From Auraticoccus cholistanensis (GTDB taxonomy: Bacteria; Actinomycetota; Actinomycetes; Propionibacteriales; Propionibacteriaceae): a stretch of 64,000 nucleotides of DNA. A program made the translations under genes and the position numbers. The stretch lies in contig NZ_WPCU01000002.1 of the NCBI RefSeq assembly GCF_009742705.1, positions 50,568 to 114,567 on the forward strand, given 5' to 3'. The notes below the pieces were generated by a model. It ran no database searches and was not told the DNA's origin. It saw only the letters and a list, made by a program, of their open reading frames with translations. How positions within the stretch are numbered: the first letter of the stretch is position 1; each line of letters opens with the position of its first letter. Of the stretch, positions 52,113 through 61,019 are shown piece by piece.

Positions 52113-53249
52113 GTGGCGGACGTGGTGGTGCTCGGGCTGGGCCCCTCCGGCCGCGCCCTGGCCTCCCGGCTGGCCCGTCGCGGGCTGGAGGTGGTCGCCT
52201 GCGACCCGGCCCCCGACCGTCGCTGGACCCCCACCTACGCCGCCTGGGCGGACGAGCTGCCGTCCTGGCTGGAGCCTGGAGCCGTCAGCACGCGGTTCCG
52301 CCCGCGGGTCCGGACCCGCACCGAACGGGTGCTCGAGCGCGAGTACGTCGTGCTCAGCACCGCCCGGCTGCAGGACTCGCTGCGTCTCGACGGTGTCACC
52401 GTCCTCGCCCAGCGGGCCGTCTCCGCCACGGCCGAGCGGGTGCGGCTGGCCGACGGCACCGAGCTGCGGGCCCGGTACGTGCTGGACGCCCGCGGCGCCT
52501 CCCTCGACCCGGCGCGGGCCCAGCAGACGGCGGTCGGCGTGGTGGTGTCGCGGGCCTCCGCCGAGCGGGTGCTGGGCGGCAGCTGGCTGATGGACTGGCG
52601 GCCGGACCACGGCGCGGCGCCCGGGGCGCCGGCCTCCTTCCTCTACGCCGTGGCCCTGGACGAGCAGGACACGCTGCTGGAGGAGACCTGCCTGGTGGGA
52701 CGTCCGGCGCTGGGGATGCGCGAGCTGCGGCAGCGGCTGGAGACCCGGCTGGCGGGGCGCGGCATCGTCCTGTCCGGCTACGAGCGGGTCGAGCACGTCC
52801 GCTTCTCGGTGGAGCCCGAGCCGGGTGCCGACGAGCCCGGCGGCCCGGTGGCCTTCGGCGCCCGGGGCGGTCTGATGCACCCCGCGACCGGCTACAGCGT
52901 GGCGGTGTCGCTGCGGGAGGCCGAGACGGTCGCCACGGCGGTCGCCGCGGGCGGGGACCCCCGCCGGGCCCTCTGGCCGGCGCCGGCCCGCGCCGCCCGG
53001 CGGCTGCGCCAGGCGGGGCTGCGCACCCTGCTGTCGCTGTCGCCCGCCGGCACGGTGGCCTTCTTCGAGGCCTTCTTCGACCTGCCCGTGGAGCTGCAGC
53101 GCGGCTACCTGTCCGAGCGCGCCGACCCCGCGCGGACGCTGCGGGCGATGGCCACCATGGCCGGCCGCCTGCCGCTGCCGCTGACCGGGGTGGCCGTCCG
53201 CAGCACGCTGGTCGAGCTGGCCTCCTCGGCCGCCCGCCCGGGCCGCTAG
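52113..53249 (+). CDS. Lycopene cyclase-like FAD-dependent oxidoreductase
   Basis: 378 aa. N-terminal FAD site VVVLGLGPSGRALASRLARRG and VVACDPAPDRRWTPTYAAWADELP, which resembles the CrtY/CrtL lycopene beta-cyclase pattern. YVLDARG follows, and the C-terminal flavin part has FGARGGLMHPATGYSVAVSLREAE, a hallmark of lycopene cyclases. No phytoene synthase, desaturase or other carotenoid gene is in the window, so it works in trans or on another substrate. GTG 52113; convergent with the PGPGW gene with a 4-bp overlap. Confidence 0.82.
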   Translation: MADVVVLGLGPSGRALASRLARRGLEVVACDPAPDRRWTPTYAAWADELPSWLEPGAVSTRFRPRVRTRTERVLEREYVVLSTARLQDSLRLDGVTVLAQRAVSATAERVRLADGTELRARYVLDARGASLDPARAQQTAVGVVVSRASAERVLGGSWLMDWRPDHGAAPGAPASFLYAVALDEQDTLLEETCLVGRPALGMRELRQRLETRLAGRGIVLSGYERVEHVRFSVEPEPGADEPGGPVAFGARGGLMHPATGYSVAVSLREAETVATAVAAGGDPRRALWPAPARAARRLRQAGLRTLLSLSPAGTVAFFEAFFDLPVELQRGYLSERADPARTLRAMATMAGRLPLPLTGVAVRSTLVELASSAARPGR

Positions 53250-53698
53250 CCGGTGCGGGCCTCCTCGGGCTCGGGTTCGGCCTCGGGCTGACCGGGCCGG
53301 AACCTCAGCCAGCTCCAGACCACCAGCCCGAGCGCCAGCACGCCGGAGGCCATCAGGCTGGAGGCCACGCCCCAGCCGCCGGGCAGCCACCACCGCTCCG
53401 AGAGCGGCCACCACCCCGGCGCCGCCGGTCGCAGACCCCACACCAGCCCGGTGCCGACCGTGCCGAGGGCGATGAGCACGGCCAGCGCCAGGTGAGCCGG
53501 CGTCTTCACCGTCGTCCGGGCGGCCTGGCGGGCGCGCCGCTGCACCGGCTGCAGCCGTCGGCGGGCCCAGGCGTAGTGGTGGGCCAGCACCGCCAGCCCG
53601 GCGGCGAGCAGGATCAGCCCCGGTCCGGGCAGCACCAGCGCCGCGAGGCCGAGCACCACCAGCGCCCAGCCCAGGACCAGCCCCGCGTAGCGCCGCAC
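53246..53698 (-). CDS. TIGR02611/PGPGW family transmembrane protein
   Basis: 150 aa. The first helix pair contains LGWALVVLGLAALVLPGPGLILLAAGLAVLA with the PGPG motif of the PGPGW family. A basic loop (WARRRLQPVQRRARQAARTTVK) and two further helices follow, then an acidic tail. Function unknown. ATG 53698. It overlaps the convergent flavoprotein gene by 4 bp. The 103-bp gap to the response regulator holds no evident signal. Confidence 0.8.
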   Translation of the reverse strand: MRRYAGLVLGWALVVLGLAALVLPGPGLILLAAGLAVLAHHYAWARRRLQPVQRRARQAARTTVKTPAHLALAVLIALGTVGTGLVWGLRPAAPGWWPLSERWWLPGGWGVASSLMASGVLALGLVVWSWLRFRPGQPEAEPEPEEARTG

Positions 53699-53801
53699 CG
53701 GCTCCTCCTCCGTCCTCGGCGACCCGCGTCCTCAGCCGCAGCGGTACCCGCCCCGCCCGCCCTCAACCGGGTGCCGCCCCCGCTCGGAGGCCGGCCCGGG
53801 G

Positions 53802-54467
53802 TCAGAGCTCGACGAGCCGGGTCTCGAAGGCGAACAGCACCAGCCCGACCCGGTCGCGGCACTCCAGCTTGGCCAGCAGCCGCCCGATGTGGGTCTTCAC
53901 CGTGCCCTCGGCCATGTAGAGGGTCCGGGCGATCTCGCCGTTGGTGGCCCCACGGGCGATCTCGACCAGCACCTCCCGCTCCCGCTCGGTGAGCAGGCCG
54001 AGCCGCGGGTCGGGTGCCCGGTCGCCCGGGGCCGACGGCAGCGTCGGGACGACGTGCTCCAGCAGCCGCCGGGTGACGCTGGGCGACATCACCGCGTCGC
54101 CGGCGGCCACGTCGCGGATGGCCGACAGCAGCTCCTCCGGGCGGGCGTCCTTGAGCAGGAACCCGCTGGCGCCGGCCTTGAGGGCGGCGAAGACGTACTC
54201 GTCGAGGTCGAACGTGGTCAGCACCAGCACCTTGGTCGGGTTGCCCGAGTGCACCAGCCGGTGGGTGGCCTCCACGCCGTCCATGACCGGCATCCGGATG
54301 TCCATCAGCACCACGTCGGCGGGCGCGGAGGACAGCGCCCGCACCGCCTGCGCCCCGTCGGAGGCCTCACCCACCACGGCCAGGTCGTCCTCGGCCTCGA
54401 TCAGCATCCGGAATCCGCCTCGGACCAGGGACTGGTCGTCGGCGAGGAAGACACGGGTGGGGCTCAC
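53802..54467 (-). CDS. NarL/FixJ family response regulator
   Basis: 221 aa. Receiver domain with acidic pocket VFLADDQ (Asp10, Asp11), phosphoacceptor Asp56 (VVLMDIRMP), Thr in VLVLTTFDLDEYVF and Lys in FLLKDA; the C-terminal LuxR helix-turn-helix is LLTEREREVLVEIARGATNGEIARTLYMAEGTVKTHIGRLL. GTG 54467 overlaps the sensor kinase stop by 4 nt. The pair is one operon; the regulon is unknown. Confidence 0.96.
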   Translation of the reverse strand: MSPTRVFLADDQSLVRGGFRMLIEAEDDLAVVGEASDGAQAVRALSSAPADVVLMDIRMPVMDGVEATHRLVHSGNPTKVLVLTTFDLDEYVFAALKAGASGFLLKDARPEELLSAIRDVAAGDAVMSPSVTRRLLEHVVPTLPSAPGDRAPDPRLGLLTEREREVLVEIARGATNGEIARTLYMAEGTVKTHIGRLLAKLECRDRVGLVLFAFETRLVEL

Positions 54468-56062
54468 GGGCGGCCTCTCTGGTCGGGGCGGGGGTCGTCG
54501 CGGACGGTCGGCAGGACCTGGGTGGGCTGGGAGTCGAGGTCGAGCCGCACCGTGGGCTGGGTGTCGAGGCTGACGGTCGGCTCCTCGTCCGGGGTCGGAC
54601 GGGGGCGCGCCGGCGTCGGGCGCGGCGGCGTGGGGCGCGGCGGGGGCTGCGGGCGGGCCGTCGAGGAGGGGAGGGCGGCCGGGGCGGGCGGACGCACCGC
54701 CGGCGGACGGTCCGCGCCGGCCGGCCAGCCGGGTGCCCGCTCCCCGGCGCTGATGGGGGGGCGGGGCACCGGCGGCGCCGGGCGGGCGGGTGCGGCCCAC
54801 TCCGGGCGCGGCGGCGTCCCCAGCTCGGTGGTGCGGGCGGGGCTGCGCTGCGGGGCCGGTGGGCGGGGTGCGCCGGTGGGGAAGCTGGCCCGGACCTCGA
54901 ACCCGCCGGACGGGCGCGGGCGGGCCAGCAGCCGTCCGCCCACCAGCTGGACGCGCTCGTTCATGCCCCGCAGCCCGTTGCCCTGCCCGTCGGAGCCGGT
55001 CGCGGACCCGCGGCCGTCGTCGACCACGCTGACGTGCACCACCCCGGGCTGGGTGCAGTCGAGCACGACCTGGGCGCGGGCGTCCGGCCCGCCGTGCTTG
55101 AGCATGTTGGTCAGCGCCTCCTGCACCACCCGGTAGACCGTCAGCCCCAGGGTCTGGCCCACCGCGGGCAGCGCGCCGCGGACCTCGAGCCGGGCCCGGT
55201 CGGTGGTGCGGGAGACCAGGTCGGCGATGTCGGCCAGCCCGGGTGCCGGCTTCCAGTCGGTGGGTCCGCCGTCGGGGCCGTTGCGCAGCACGCCGACGAT
55301 GCGGCGCATCTCCACCAGCGACTCCCGCGAGGTCTCGGCGATGGTGTCGAGGACGTCGGCCGCCAGCTCGGGCCGCTTGGCCGCCAGCGCCCGGCCGCCC
55401 TCGGCCTGCACGACGATCACCGACAGCGAGTGGGCCACGATGTCGTGCAGCTCGCGGGCGATCCGGTTGCGCTCGTTGACCTCCGCGGCGCGGGCCCGCT
55501 GCTCGGTGGCGGCCAGCTGCATCCGCAGCGTCGTCTCCTCGGCCACCCGCCGCTCCTGGGTGGAGCGGATGGCCTCGTGACGGCGCCGCCCGATGACGTA
55601 GGCGATCAGCACCGTGGTCATGCAGCTGATGCAGTACAGCGCCAGGTCGGGGCCCTGGGACAGCACGCCGTAGCCGGCGGTCCAGGCCAGCGGGCCCAGC
55701 ACCGAGCCGAGCAGCCCGATGACCACCGACAGCCGCGCCGACGCCGAGGGCTCCACCCAGCGGGCCACGTTGTAGACCACGAAGGGGACGACCACCACGC
55801 TGAACTGGATGTTCGGCAGCAGCAGCTGCGGCAGCGCGGCCAGCGCGCAGCCGTAGAGCATCAGCATCGGGTGGTGCCGGCGCACGACCAGCGGCAGCGT
55901 GATCAGCGCCGCGACGAGCCCCGTCCCCAGCCCGTCGGCCGCGCCGATGGCGAAGCAGAGCACGAAGGCGACCAGGGTGATCAGCAGGTCGCGCGACCAG
56001 GCGTTCTCCGGGGCCGGTTCGCGTGGGGGCAGCAGCGGGTGGAACTGCCGCAGCTCGAGCAC
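54464..56062 (-). CDS. HisKA_3 sensor histidine kinase with long Pro-rich C-terminal tail
   Basis: 532 aa. Six or so membrane segments (about residues 26-160) form an N-terminal sensor; then dimerisation/phosphoacceptor NERNRIARELHDIVAHSLSV with His206, and the ATP-binding domain with VVQEALTNMLKHGGP and VVDDGRGSATGSDGQGNGLRGM. After about residue 385 comes an unusual 145-residue Pro/Ala/Arg tail ending in TVSLDTQPTVRLDLDSQPTQ, absent from most relatives. GTG 56062 with AGGAG 5 nt upstream. The membrane sensor lacks an extracellular domain, as in DesK-type kinases. Confidence 0.93.
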   Translation of the reverse strand: MLELRQFHPLLPPREPAPENAWSRDLLITLVAFVLCFAIGAADGLGTGLVAALITLPLVVRRHHPMLMLYGCALAALPQLLLPNIQFSVVVVPFVVYNVARWVEPSASARLSVVIGLLGSVLGPLAWTAGYGVLSQGPDLALYCISCMTTVLIAYVIGRRRHEAIRSTQERRVAEETTLRMQLAATEQRARAAEVNERNRIARELHDIVAHSLSVIVVQAEGGRALAAKRPELAADVLDTIAETSRESLVEMRRIVGVLRNGPDGGPTDWKPAPGLADIADLVSRTTDRARLEVRGALPAVGQTLGLTVYRVVQEALTNMLKHGGPDARAQVVLDCTQPGVVHVSVVDDGRGSATGSDGQGNGLRGMNERVQLVGGRLLARPRPSGGFEVRASFPTGAPRPPAPQRSPARTTELGTPPRPEWAAPARPAPPVPRPPISAGERAPGWPAGADRPPAVRPPAPAALPSSTARPQPPPRPTPPRPTPARPRPTPDEEPTVSLDTQPTVRLDLDSQPTQVLPTVRDDPRPDQRGRP

Positions 56063-56198
56063 GGCAACTCCTTCCGCTGGTCCGCCACGCCTGGTCCACC
56101 ACCCTATTCGCCGGGGCCGGCGACGGGCGTACCTCTGCGGTCCCGCTCCTGGGCCGCCCGAGCACGACCACGGGGGCAGGCCCGGGTCGCGGCCGACG

Positions 56199-56204
56199 TA
56201 GGGT
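56199..56204 (+). promoter_or_regulatory. -10 box (TAGGGT) for leaderless FAD/Fe-S oxidoreductase
   Basis: TAGGGT then 6 nt then GTG 56211. Confidence 0.5.
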
Positions 56205-56210
56205 GCGCAG

Positions 56211-59075
56211 GTGACCAGCCTGACCACCGCGCCCCCGCCAGGTCCGGTGCGCGCCGACCGGACCACCCTGCTGGCCGAGCTCGCCCGGCAGGTCGGGCCG
56301 GAGCAGCTGCGCAGCCGTGAGCTCGACCGCTTCTCCATCGGCAACGACGCCTCGCACTTCCTGCTCACGCCCGAGGCCGTGGTGGTCGCCCGCGACGCCG
56401 CCGAGGTGGGTCGGCTGTTCCGCACCAGCGCCCGGCTGGGCGTCCCGCTCACGCTGCGCTCCGGCGGCACCAGCCTGTCCGGGCAGGGGGTGACCGACGG
56501 CATCCTGGTCGACGTCCGACGCCACTTCACCGACGTCACCGTGCTCGACGACGGCGCCCGGGTCCGGGTGCAGCCGGGGGTGACGGTGCGGACGCTCAAC
56601 GCGCACCTGGCGCGCTACGGGCGCAAGCTCGGCCCCGACCCCGCCAGCGAGGTGGCCTGCACCATCGGCGGCGTCATCGCCAACAACTCCTCCGGCATGG
56701 CCTGCGGCACCACCGAGAACAGCTACCGCACGCTGGAGTCGATGGTGCTGGTGCTGCCCTCGGGCACCGTGGTCGACACCGGCGCGCCGGACGCCGACGC
56801 CCTGCTCGCCGACCGGGAGCCGGCCCTCGCCGCCGGGCTGCTGCGGCTGCGCGACCGGGTGCGCGCCGACCCGGCGTCGATGGCGACCATCGCCGCCCAG
56901 TACTCGATGAAGAACACCATGGGCTACGGCCTCAACGCCTTCGTCGACTTCGACTCCCCGGCCGAGATCCTCGCCCACCTGGTGGTCGGCTCCGAGGGCA
57001 CCCTCGGGTTCGTGGCCGAGGCCACCTTCCGCACCGTGCCGCTGCGCAGCCAGGCGGCGTCCACCCTGCTGGTCTTCGACGACCTGGCCGCCGCCAACCG
57101 GTCGCTGCCGGCCCTGGTGGAGTCCGGGGCGGCCACGCTGGAGCTGCTGGACGCCACCTCGCTGCGGGTCGGGCAGTCGCTGGCCGACGTCCCGCCCGCG
57201 GTCGCGGTGCTGCAGGTGGAGCGGCAGGCGGCGCTGCTGCTGGAGTACCAGTCCGACGACGCCGACGAGCTGGCCGCACTGACCGAGGGCGGCACCCGGC
57301 TGATGCGCCAGCTGCCGCTCGCCGCCCCGGCGACGCTGACCCGCGACGCCGCCGTCCGCGCCCAGCTGTGGAAGCTGCGCAAGGGCCTGTTCACCTCCGT
57401 GGCGTGGGCCCGGCCGTCCGGCACCACCGCGCTGCTGGAGGACATCGCCGTCCCGGTGGCCGCGCTGGCCGACACCTGCACCGAGCTCACCGCCCTCTTC
57501 GACGCCTCCGGCTACCGCGACTCGGTGATCTTCGGCCACGCCAAGGACGGCAACGTCCACTTCATGCTCACCGACCGGTTCGAGGGGGAGGAGTCGCTGC
57601 GCCGCTACGCCGACTTCACCGAGTCGATGGTCGACCTGGTGCTGGGCCACGGCGGCTCGCTCAAGGCCGAGCACGGCACCGGACGGGTGATGGCGCCCTA
57701 CGTGCGCCGTCAGTTCGGCGACGAGCTGTACGCGGTGATGCGCGAGGTGAAGCAGCTCGTCGACCCGGCCGGCACGCTCAACCCGGGGGTGCTGCTCGAC
57801 GACGACCCCGAGGCGCACCTGCGCCACATCAAGCTCACCCCGCCGGTGGAGGAGGAGGTGGACCGCTGCGTCGAGTGCGGGTACTGCGAGCCGGTCTGCC
57901 CCAGCCGCAACCTGACGATGACGCCCCGGCAGCGGATCGTGGCCCGGCGGGCCGAGCAGAAGGCGCTGGCCGCGGGGGACACCGAGCTGGCCGAGGCGCT
58001 GGAGCAGCAGTACGAGTACGACGGGGTGCAGACCTGCGCCGTGGACGGCATGTGCCAGACCGCCTGCCCGGTGCTGATCAACACCGGCGACCTGGTGCGC
58101 CGGCTCCGGCGCGACGACCACACCGCCGCCGGCCGCCGCGGCTGGACCACCGCCGCCCGGCACTGGGACGTCGCCAGCCGGGCCGGCGCGGCGGGGCTGT
58201 CCACGGCTGCCGCCGTGCCCGCCCCGGTGGTGCCCGTGGTGACGGCCCTCAACCGTGCCGCCCGCGGCGTCGTCCCCCACGAGCTGCTGCCGCAGTGGTC
58301 GCCCGAGCTGCCCGGCGGCGGCACCGCCCGCAGCCGCGCCGCCGGCGAGCTGCTGCGCCACCCCGGCGACACCGTGGACGCGGTCTACCTGCCGGCCTGC
58401 GTCGGCGCCATGTTCGGCCCCCCCGACGGCGCGCCTGGGGTGCAGTGGAGCCTGCAGGAGCTGTGCGCCCGCGCCGGCGTCCGCCTGGCGGTGCCGCCCG
58501 AGGTCGACTCGCTGTGCTGCGGCACCCCCTGGTCGTCCAAGGGGCTGCCCGACGGCTACGCGGTGATGCAGCAGAAGCTGCGCACCGCCGTGCTGCGCGC
58601 CACCCGTGAGGGGGAGCTGCCGCTGGTCACCGACGCCTCCAGCTGCACCGAGGGCCTGGTGAAGGCGCTGCGCGGGGCGGGCGTCGTGGTGGTCGACGCG
58701 GTGGCGTTCGTCGCCGAGCACGTGCTGCCGCGGCTGCCCGCGGTCGAGAAGCTGCGCCGCCTCAGCGTCCACCCCACCTGCTCCTCGCGCCAGCTCGGTC
58801 TGGACGCCGACCTGGTGGCGGTGGCCTCGGCGGTCGCCGAGGACGTCCACGTGCCCCTGGACTGGGGCTGCTGCGCCTTCGCCGGCGACCGGGGGCTGCT
58901 GCACCCCGAGCTGACCGCCTCCGCCACCGCACCGGAGGCCGCGGAGGTGCGGGCCGCCGGCGCGGACGCCCACGCCAGCTGCAACCGCACCTGCGAGCTG
59001 GGGATGACCCGGGCCGTGGGCGCGGAGTACCAGCACGTGCTCGAGCTGCTGGCCACCCGGCTGCCATCCCGCTGA
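56211..59075 (+). CDS. FAD-binding and 4Fe-4S oxidoreductase (D-lactate dehydrogenase type)
   Basis: 954 aa, three parts. Residues about 30-260: FAD-binding domain PCMH type (EAVVVARDAAEVGRLFRTSA, LRSGGTSLSGQGVTDG, SEVACTIGGVIANNSSGM). About 265-540: FAD-linked oxidase C-terminal domain (VIFGHAKDGNVHFMLTDRF, HGGSLKAEHGTGRVMAPYV, ending NPGVLLDDD). About 550 on: ferredoxin-like clusters CVECGYCEPVCPSRN and CAVDGMCQTACPV, then CCG modules (HPTCSSRQLG, GCCAFAGDRGL). The fused Dld-type enzyme oxidises a 2-hydroxyacid, probably D-lactate, and feeds electrons to quinone. GTG 56211 with a leaderless promoter box; divergent from the two-component pair. Confidence 0.93.
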   Translation: MTSLTTAPPPGPVRADRTTLLAELARQVGPEQLRSRELDRFSIGNDASHFLLTPEAVVVARDAAEVGRLFRTSARLGVPLTLRSGGTSLSGQGVTDGILVDVRRHFTDVTVLDDGARVRVQPGVTVRTLNAHLARYGRKLGPDPASEVACTIGGVIANNSSGMACGTTENSYRTLESMVLVLPSGTVVDTGAPDADALLADREPALAAGLLRLRDRVRADPASMATIAAQYSMKNTMGYGLNAFVDFDSPAEILAHLVVGSEGTLGFVAEATFRTVPLRSQAASTLLVFDDLAAANRSLPALVESGAATLELLDATSLRVGQSLADVPPAVAVLQVERQAALLLEYQSDDADELAALTEGGTRLMRQLPLAAPATLTRDAAVRAQLWKLRKGLFTSVAWARPSGTTALLEDIAVPVAALADTCTELTALFDASGYRDSVIFGHAKDGNVHFMLTDRFEGEESLRRYADFTESMVDLVLGHGGSLKAEHGTGRVMAPYVRRQFGDELYAVMREVKQLVDPAGTLNPGVLLDDDPEAHLRHIKLTPPVEEEVDRCVECGYCEPVCPSRNLTMTPRQRIVARRAEQKALAAGDTELAEALEQQYEYDGVQTCAVDGMCQTACPVLINTGDLVRRLRRDDHTAAGRRGWTTAARHWDVASRAGAAGLSTAAAVPAPVVPVVTALNRAARGVVPHELLPQWSPELPGGGTARSRAAGELLRHPGDTVDAVYLPACVGAMFGPPDGAPGVQWSLQELCARAGVRLAVPPEVDSLCCGTPWSSKGLPDGYAVMQQKLRTAVLRATREGELPLVTDASSCTEGLVKALRGAGVVVVDAVAFVAEHVLPRLPAVEKLRRLSVHPTCSSRQLGLDADLVAVASAVAEDVHVPLDWGCCAFAGDRGLLHPELTASATAPEAAEVRAAGADAHASCNRTCELGMTRAVGAEYQHVLELLATRLPSR

Positions 59076-59134
59076 GGCGTCCCGGCGTGCGATCGCCGGT
59101 GATGTTGCTGTCGGACGGGTAGGAGGCCGTAGAA

Positions 59135-59164
59135 GATCTCGTCAGACGTGACATGATCGAGATC
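59135..59164. promoter_or_regulatory. Inverted repeat upstream of ald (candidate operator)
   Basis: GATCTCG at 59135-59141 and CGAGATC at 59158-59164, 16-nt spacer, ending 26 bp before the ald ATG. Could bind an AldR-like regulator. Confidence 0.4.
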
Positions 59165-59189
59165 CAGCCGCTCCACCGGAGGAGACAGC

Positions 59190-60311
59190 ATGCGCGTCGG
59201 CGTGCCCACCGAGATCAAGAACCACGAGTACCGGGTGGCGATCACCCCGGCCGGGGTGCACGAGCTGGTCCGCCACGGCCACCAGGTGCTGGTGCAGTGC
59301 GGGGCGGGACTGGGGTCGGCGATCACCGACGAGACGTACGCCGCCGCCGGCGCCACCCTCGTGCCCACGGCGGAGGACGTCTGGGACGCCGCCGAGCTGC
59401 TGCTCAAGGTCAAGGAGCCCGTCGCCGAGGAGTACCCGCGGCTGCGCGAGGGCCAGGTGCTGTTCACCTACCTGCACCTGGCCGCCGACCGCCCCGGCAC
59501 CGACGCCATCCTGGCCAGCGGCACCACTGCCATCGCCTACGAGACCGTGCAGCTGCCCGACGGTTCGCTGCCGCTGCTGGCCCCGATGTCGGAGGTCGCC
59601 GGCCGGCTGGCTCCCCAGGTCGCGGCGTACCACCTGATGCGGCACAGCGGGGGGCGCGGCGTCCTGCCCGGTGGCGTCCCGGGCGTGCCACCCGCGCGGG
59701 TGGTGGTGCTGGGCGGCGGGGTCTCGGGCAGCAACGCGGCGACGATCGCGCTGGGCATGGGCGCCGACGTCACCGTCCTCGACCTCAGCGTGCCCCGGCT
59801 GCGCGAGCTGGAGGTGCAGTTCGGCGGCCGGGTGCGCACCGTCACCTCCAGCCTCTACGCCGTCGAGGAGCACTGCCTGGGTGCCGACGTGGTGATCGGC
59901 GCGGTGCTGGTTCCGGGCGCCAAGGCGCCGACGCTGGTCAGCGACGAGCTGGTGTCGCGGATGAAGCCCGGGGCGGTGCTGGTGGACATCGCGATCGACC
60001 AGGGCGGCTGCTTCGCCGACTCCCGCCCGACCACCCACGCCGAGCCCACCTACCGGGTGCACGACACCGTCTTCTACTGCGTGGCCAACATGCCCGGGGC
60101 TGTCCCCAGCACCTCCACCAACGCGCTGACCAACGTCACCCTGCCCTACGTGCTGCAGCTGGCCGACCGCGGCTGGCGGGACGCCCTGGGGGCCGTGCCC
60201 GCGCTGCGGCCCGGTCTCAACGCCCACGCCGGACAGCTCACCAACGCCTCGGTGGCGCGCGCGCTCGGCCTCGACAGCGTCCCTCCGGAGCGGGTGCTGG
60301 ACGCCGCCTGA
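59190..60311 (+). CDS. ald: Alanine dehydrogenase
   Basis: Interconverts L-alanine and pyruvate plus ammonia with NAD. 373 aa, family length. Start RVGVPTEIKNHEYRVAITP (pyruvate and NAD side), catalytic Lys75 (LLKVKEPVAEEY) and His96 (TYLHLAADR) at the same numbers as the mycobacterial enzyme, the NAD loop VVVLGGGVSGSNAATIALGMGA, and DIAIDQGGCF. GGAGGAG is 9 nt before ATG 59190. In mycobacteria ald is induced by alanine or low oxygen and regulated by AldR; here an inverted repeat upstream is the only candidate site. Confidence 0.97.
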   Translation: MRVGVPTEIKNHEYRVAITPAGVHELVRHGHQVLVQCGAGLGSAITDETYAAAGATLVPTAEDVWDAAELLLKVKEPVAEEYPRLREGQVLFTYLHLAADRPGTDAILASGTTAIAYETVQLPDGSLPLLAPMSEVAGRLAPQVAAYHLMRHSGGRGVLPGGVPGVPPARVVVLGGGVSGSNAATIALGMGADVTVLDLSVPRLRELEVQFGGRVRTVTSSLYAVEEHCLGADVVIGAVLVPGAKAPTLVSDELVSRMKPGAVLVDIAIDQGGCFADSRPTTHAEPTYRVHDTVFYCVANMPGAVPSTSTNALTNVTLPYVLQLADRGWRDALGAVPALRPGLNAHAGQLTNASVARALGLDSVPPERVLDAA

Positions 60312-60358
60312 CGGCCGTGCCGGCGACCTCGGAGCCGTTCGCCTAGAGCGAACAGCGC

Positions 60359-60385
60359 TTAGCACTCTCTGGTGGTGAGTGCTAA
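60359..60385. promoter_or_regulatory. Perfect CIRCE element (HrcA operator)
   Basis: TTAGCACTC-N9-GAGTGCTAA, the exact canonical CIRCE inverted repeat, 72 bp before the hsp20 GTG. HrcA represses heat-shock genes through this site. Confidence 0.93.
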
Positions 60386-60457
60386 AAATGGAGCCAGGTA
60401 GCACAGCTGGCTCCGGCCAGAGGGGCCGGGCCTGAGCACATGTGGGAGGTGATCGCT

Positions 60458-60904
60458 GTGCTTCGCTTCGACCCGTTCGCCGACTTCGACGCCATGGCCA
60501 AGCAGCTCATGGGTCTGGGAACCGAGGGCGGTCGGGTACCGCGCTTCATGCCGGTCGACCTGTACAAGTCCGGTGACCACTACGTCCTGCTGGCCGACCT
60601 GCCCGGGGTGGACCCCGGCTCGGTCGACGTCAGCATCGACAACGGCACCCTGACCGTCACCGCCGAGCGCACGGCCCGCACCGAGGAGGGCGTGCAGTGG
60701 CTGACGTCCGAGCGCTTCGCCGGCCGGTTCCGTCGCCAGGTCTCGCTGGGCGAGGGGATCGACACCGAGGGCATCAGCGCCAGCTACGACAACGGCGTGC
60801 TGAGCGTCGTGATCCCGGTGGCCGAGCGCGCCAAGCCGCGGCGCGTGGAGATCAGCCGCAAGGACGAGCAGCAGCAGGCCAGCATCGAGGCCACGGCCTC
60901 CTGA
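60458..60904 (+). CDS. Hsp20/alpha-crystallin family small heat-shock protein
   Basis: 148-aa chaperone that holds unfolding proteins. Alpha-crystallin domain: VDLYKSGDHYVLLADLPGVDPGSVDVSIDNGTLTVTAERT with the conserved LPGV, and ISASYDNGVLSVVIPVAERAKPRRVEI near the end. The start GTG 60458 is chosen because GGAGGTGA, nearly perfect anti-16S complement, lies 5 nt upstream; the longer frame from ATG 60440 would place this site inside the gene. A CIRCE operator upstream puts it under HrcA, while many actinobacterial hsp20 genes use HspR. Confidence 0.93.
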   Translation: MLRFDPFADFDAMAKQLMGLGTEGGRVPRFMPVDLYKSGDHYVLLADLPGVDPGSVDVSIDNGTLTVTAERTARTEEGVQWLTSERFAGRFRRQVSLGEGIDTEGISASYDNGVLSVVIPVAERAKPRRVEISRKDEQQQASIEATAS

Positions 60905-60930
60905 GCCGCTCGCTCGCTTCCCACACCCAC

Positions 60931-60963
60931 GAGGTCCCGTCGCCGTCCCGGCGGCGGGACCTC
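60931..60963 (+). terminator. Hairpin terminator of hsp20
   Basis: 15-bp stem GAGGTCCCGTCGCCG / CGGCGGCGGGACCTC with one G-T pair and a 3-nt loop, 27 nt after the hsp20 stop. Confidence 0.75.
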
Positions 60964-61006
60964 CCGCCGTTCGGCGCACCTGCGGCCCGCCGGCGTGCCG
61001 ACGGCG

Positions 61007-61012
61007 TATTGT
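61007..61012 (+). promoter_or_regulatory. -10 box (TATTGT) for leaderless NYN gene
   Basis: TATTGT followed by 7 nt and ATG 61020. Confidence 0.5.
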
Positions 61013-61019
61013 CACCGCC

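Noticed and set aside
53802..59036. A 1744-codon minus-strand frame containing the response regulator
   Set aside because: Only the last 221 codons (from GTG 54467) are a real protein; the rest is antisense to the FAD/Fe-S gene and a shadow of the histidine kinase.
60440..60904. Longer hsp20 start at ATG 60440
   Set aside because: The near-perfect GGAGGTGA site lies inside that extension and fits GTG 60458.
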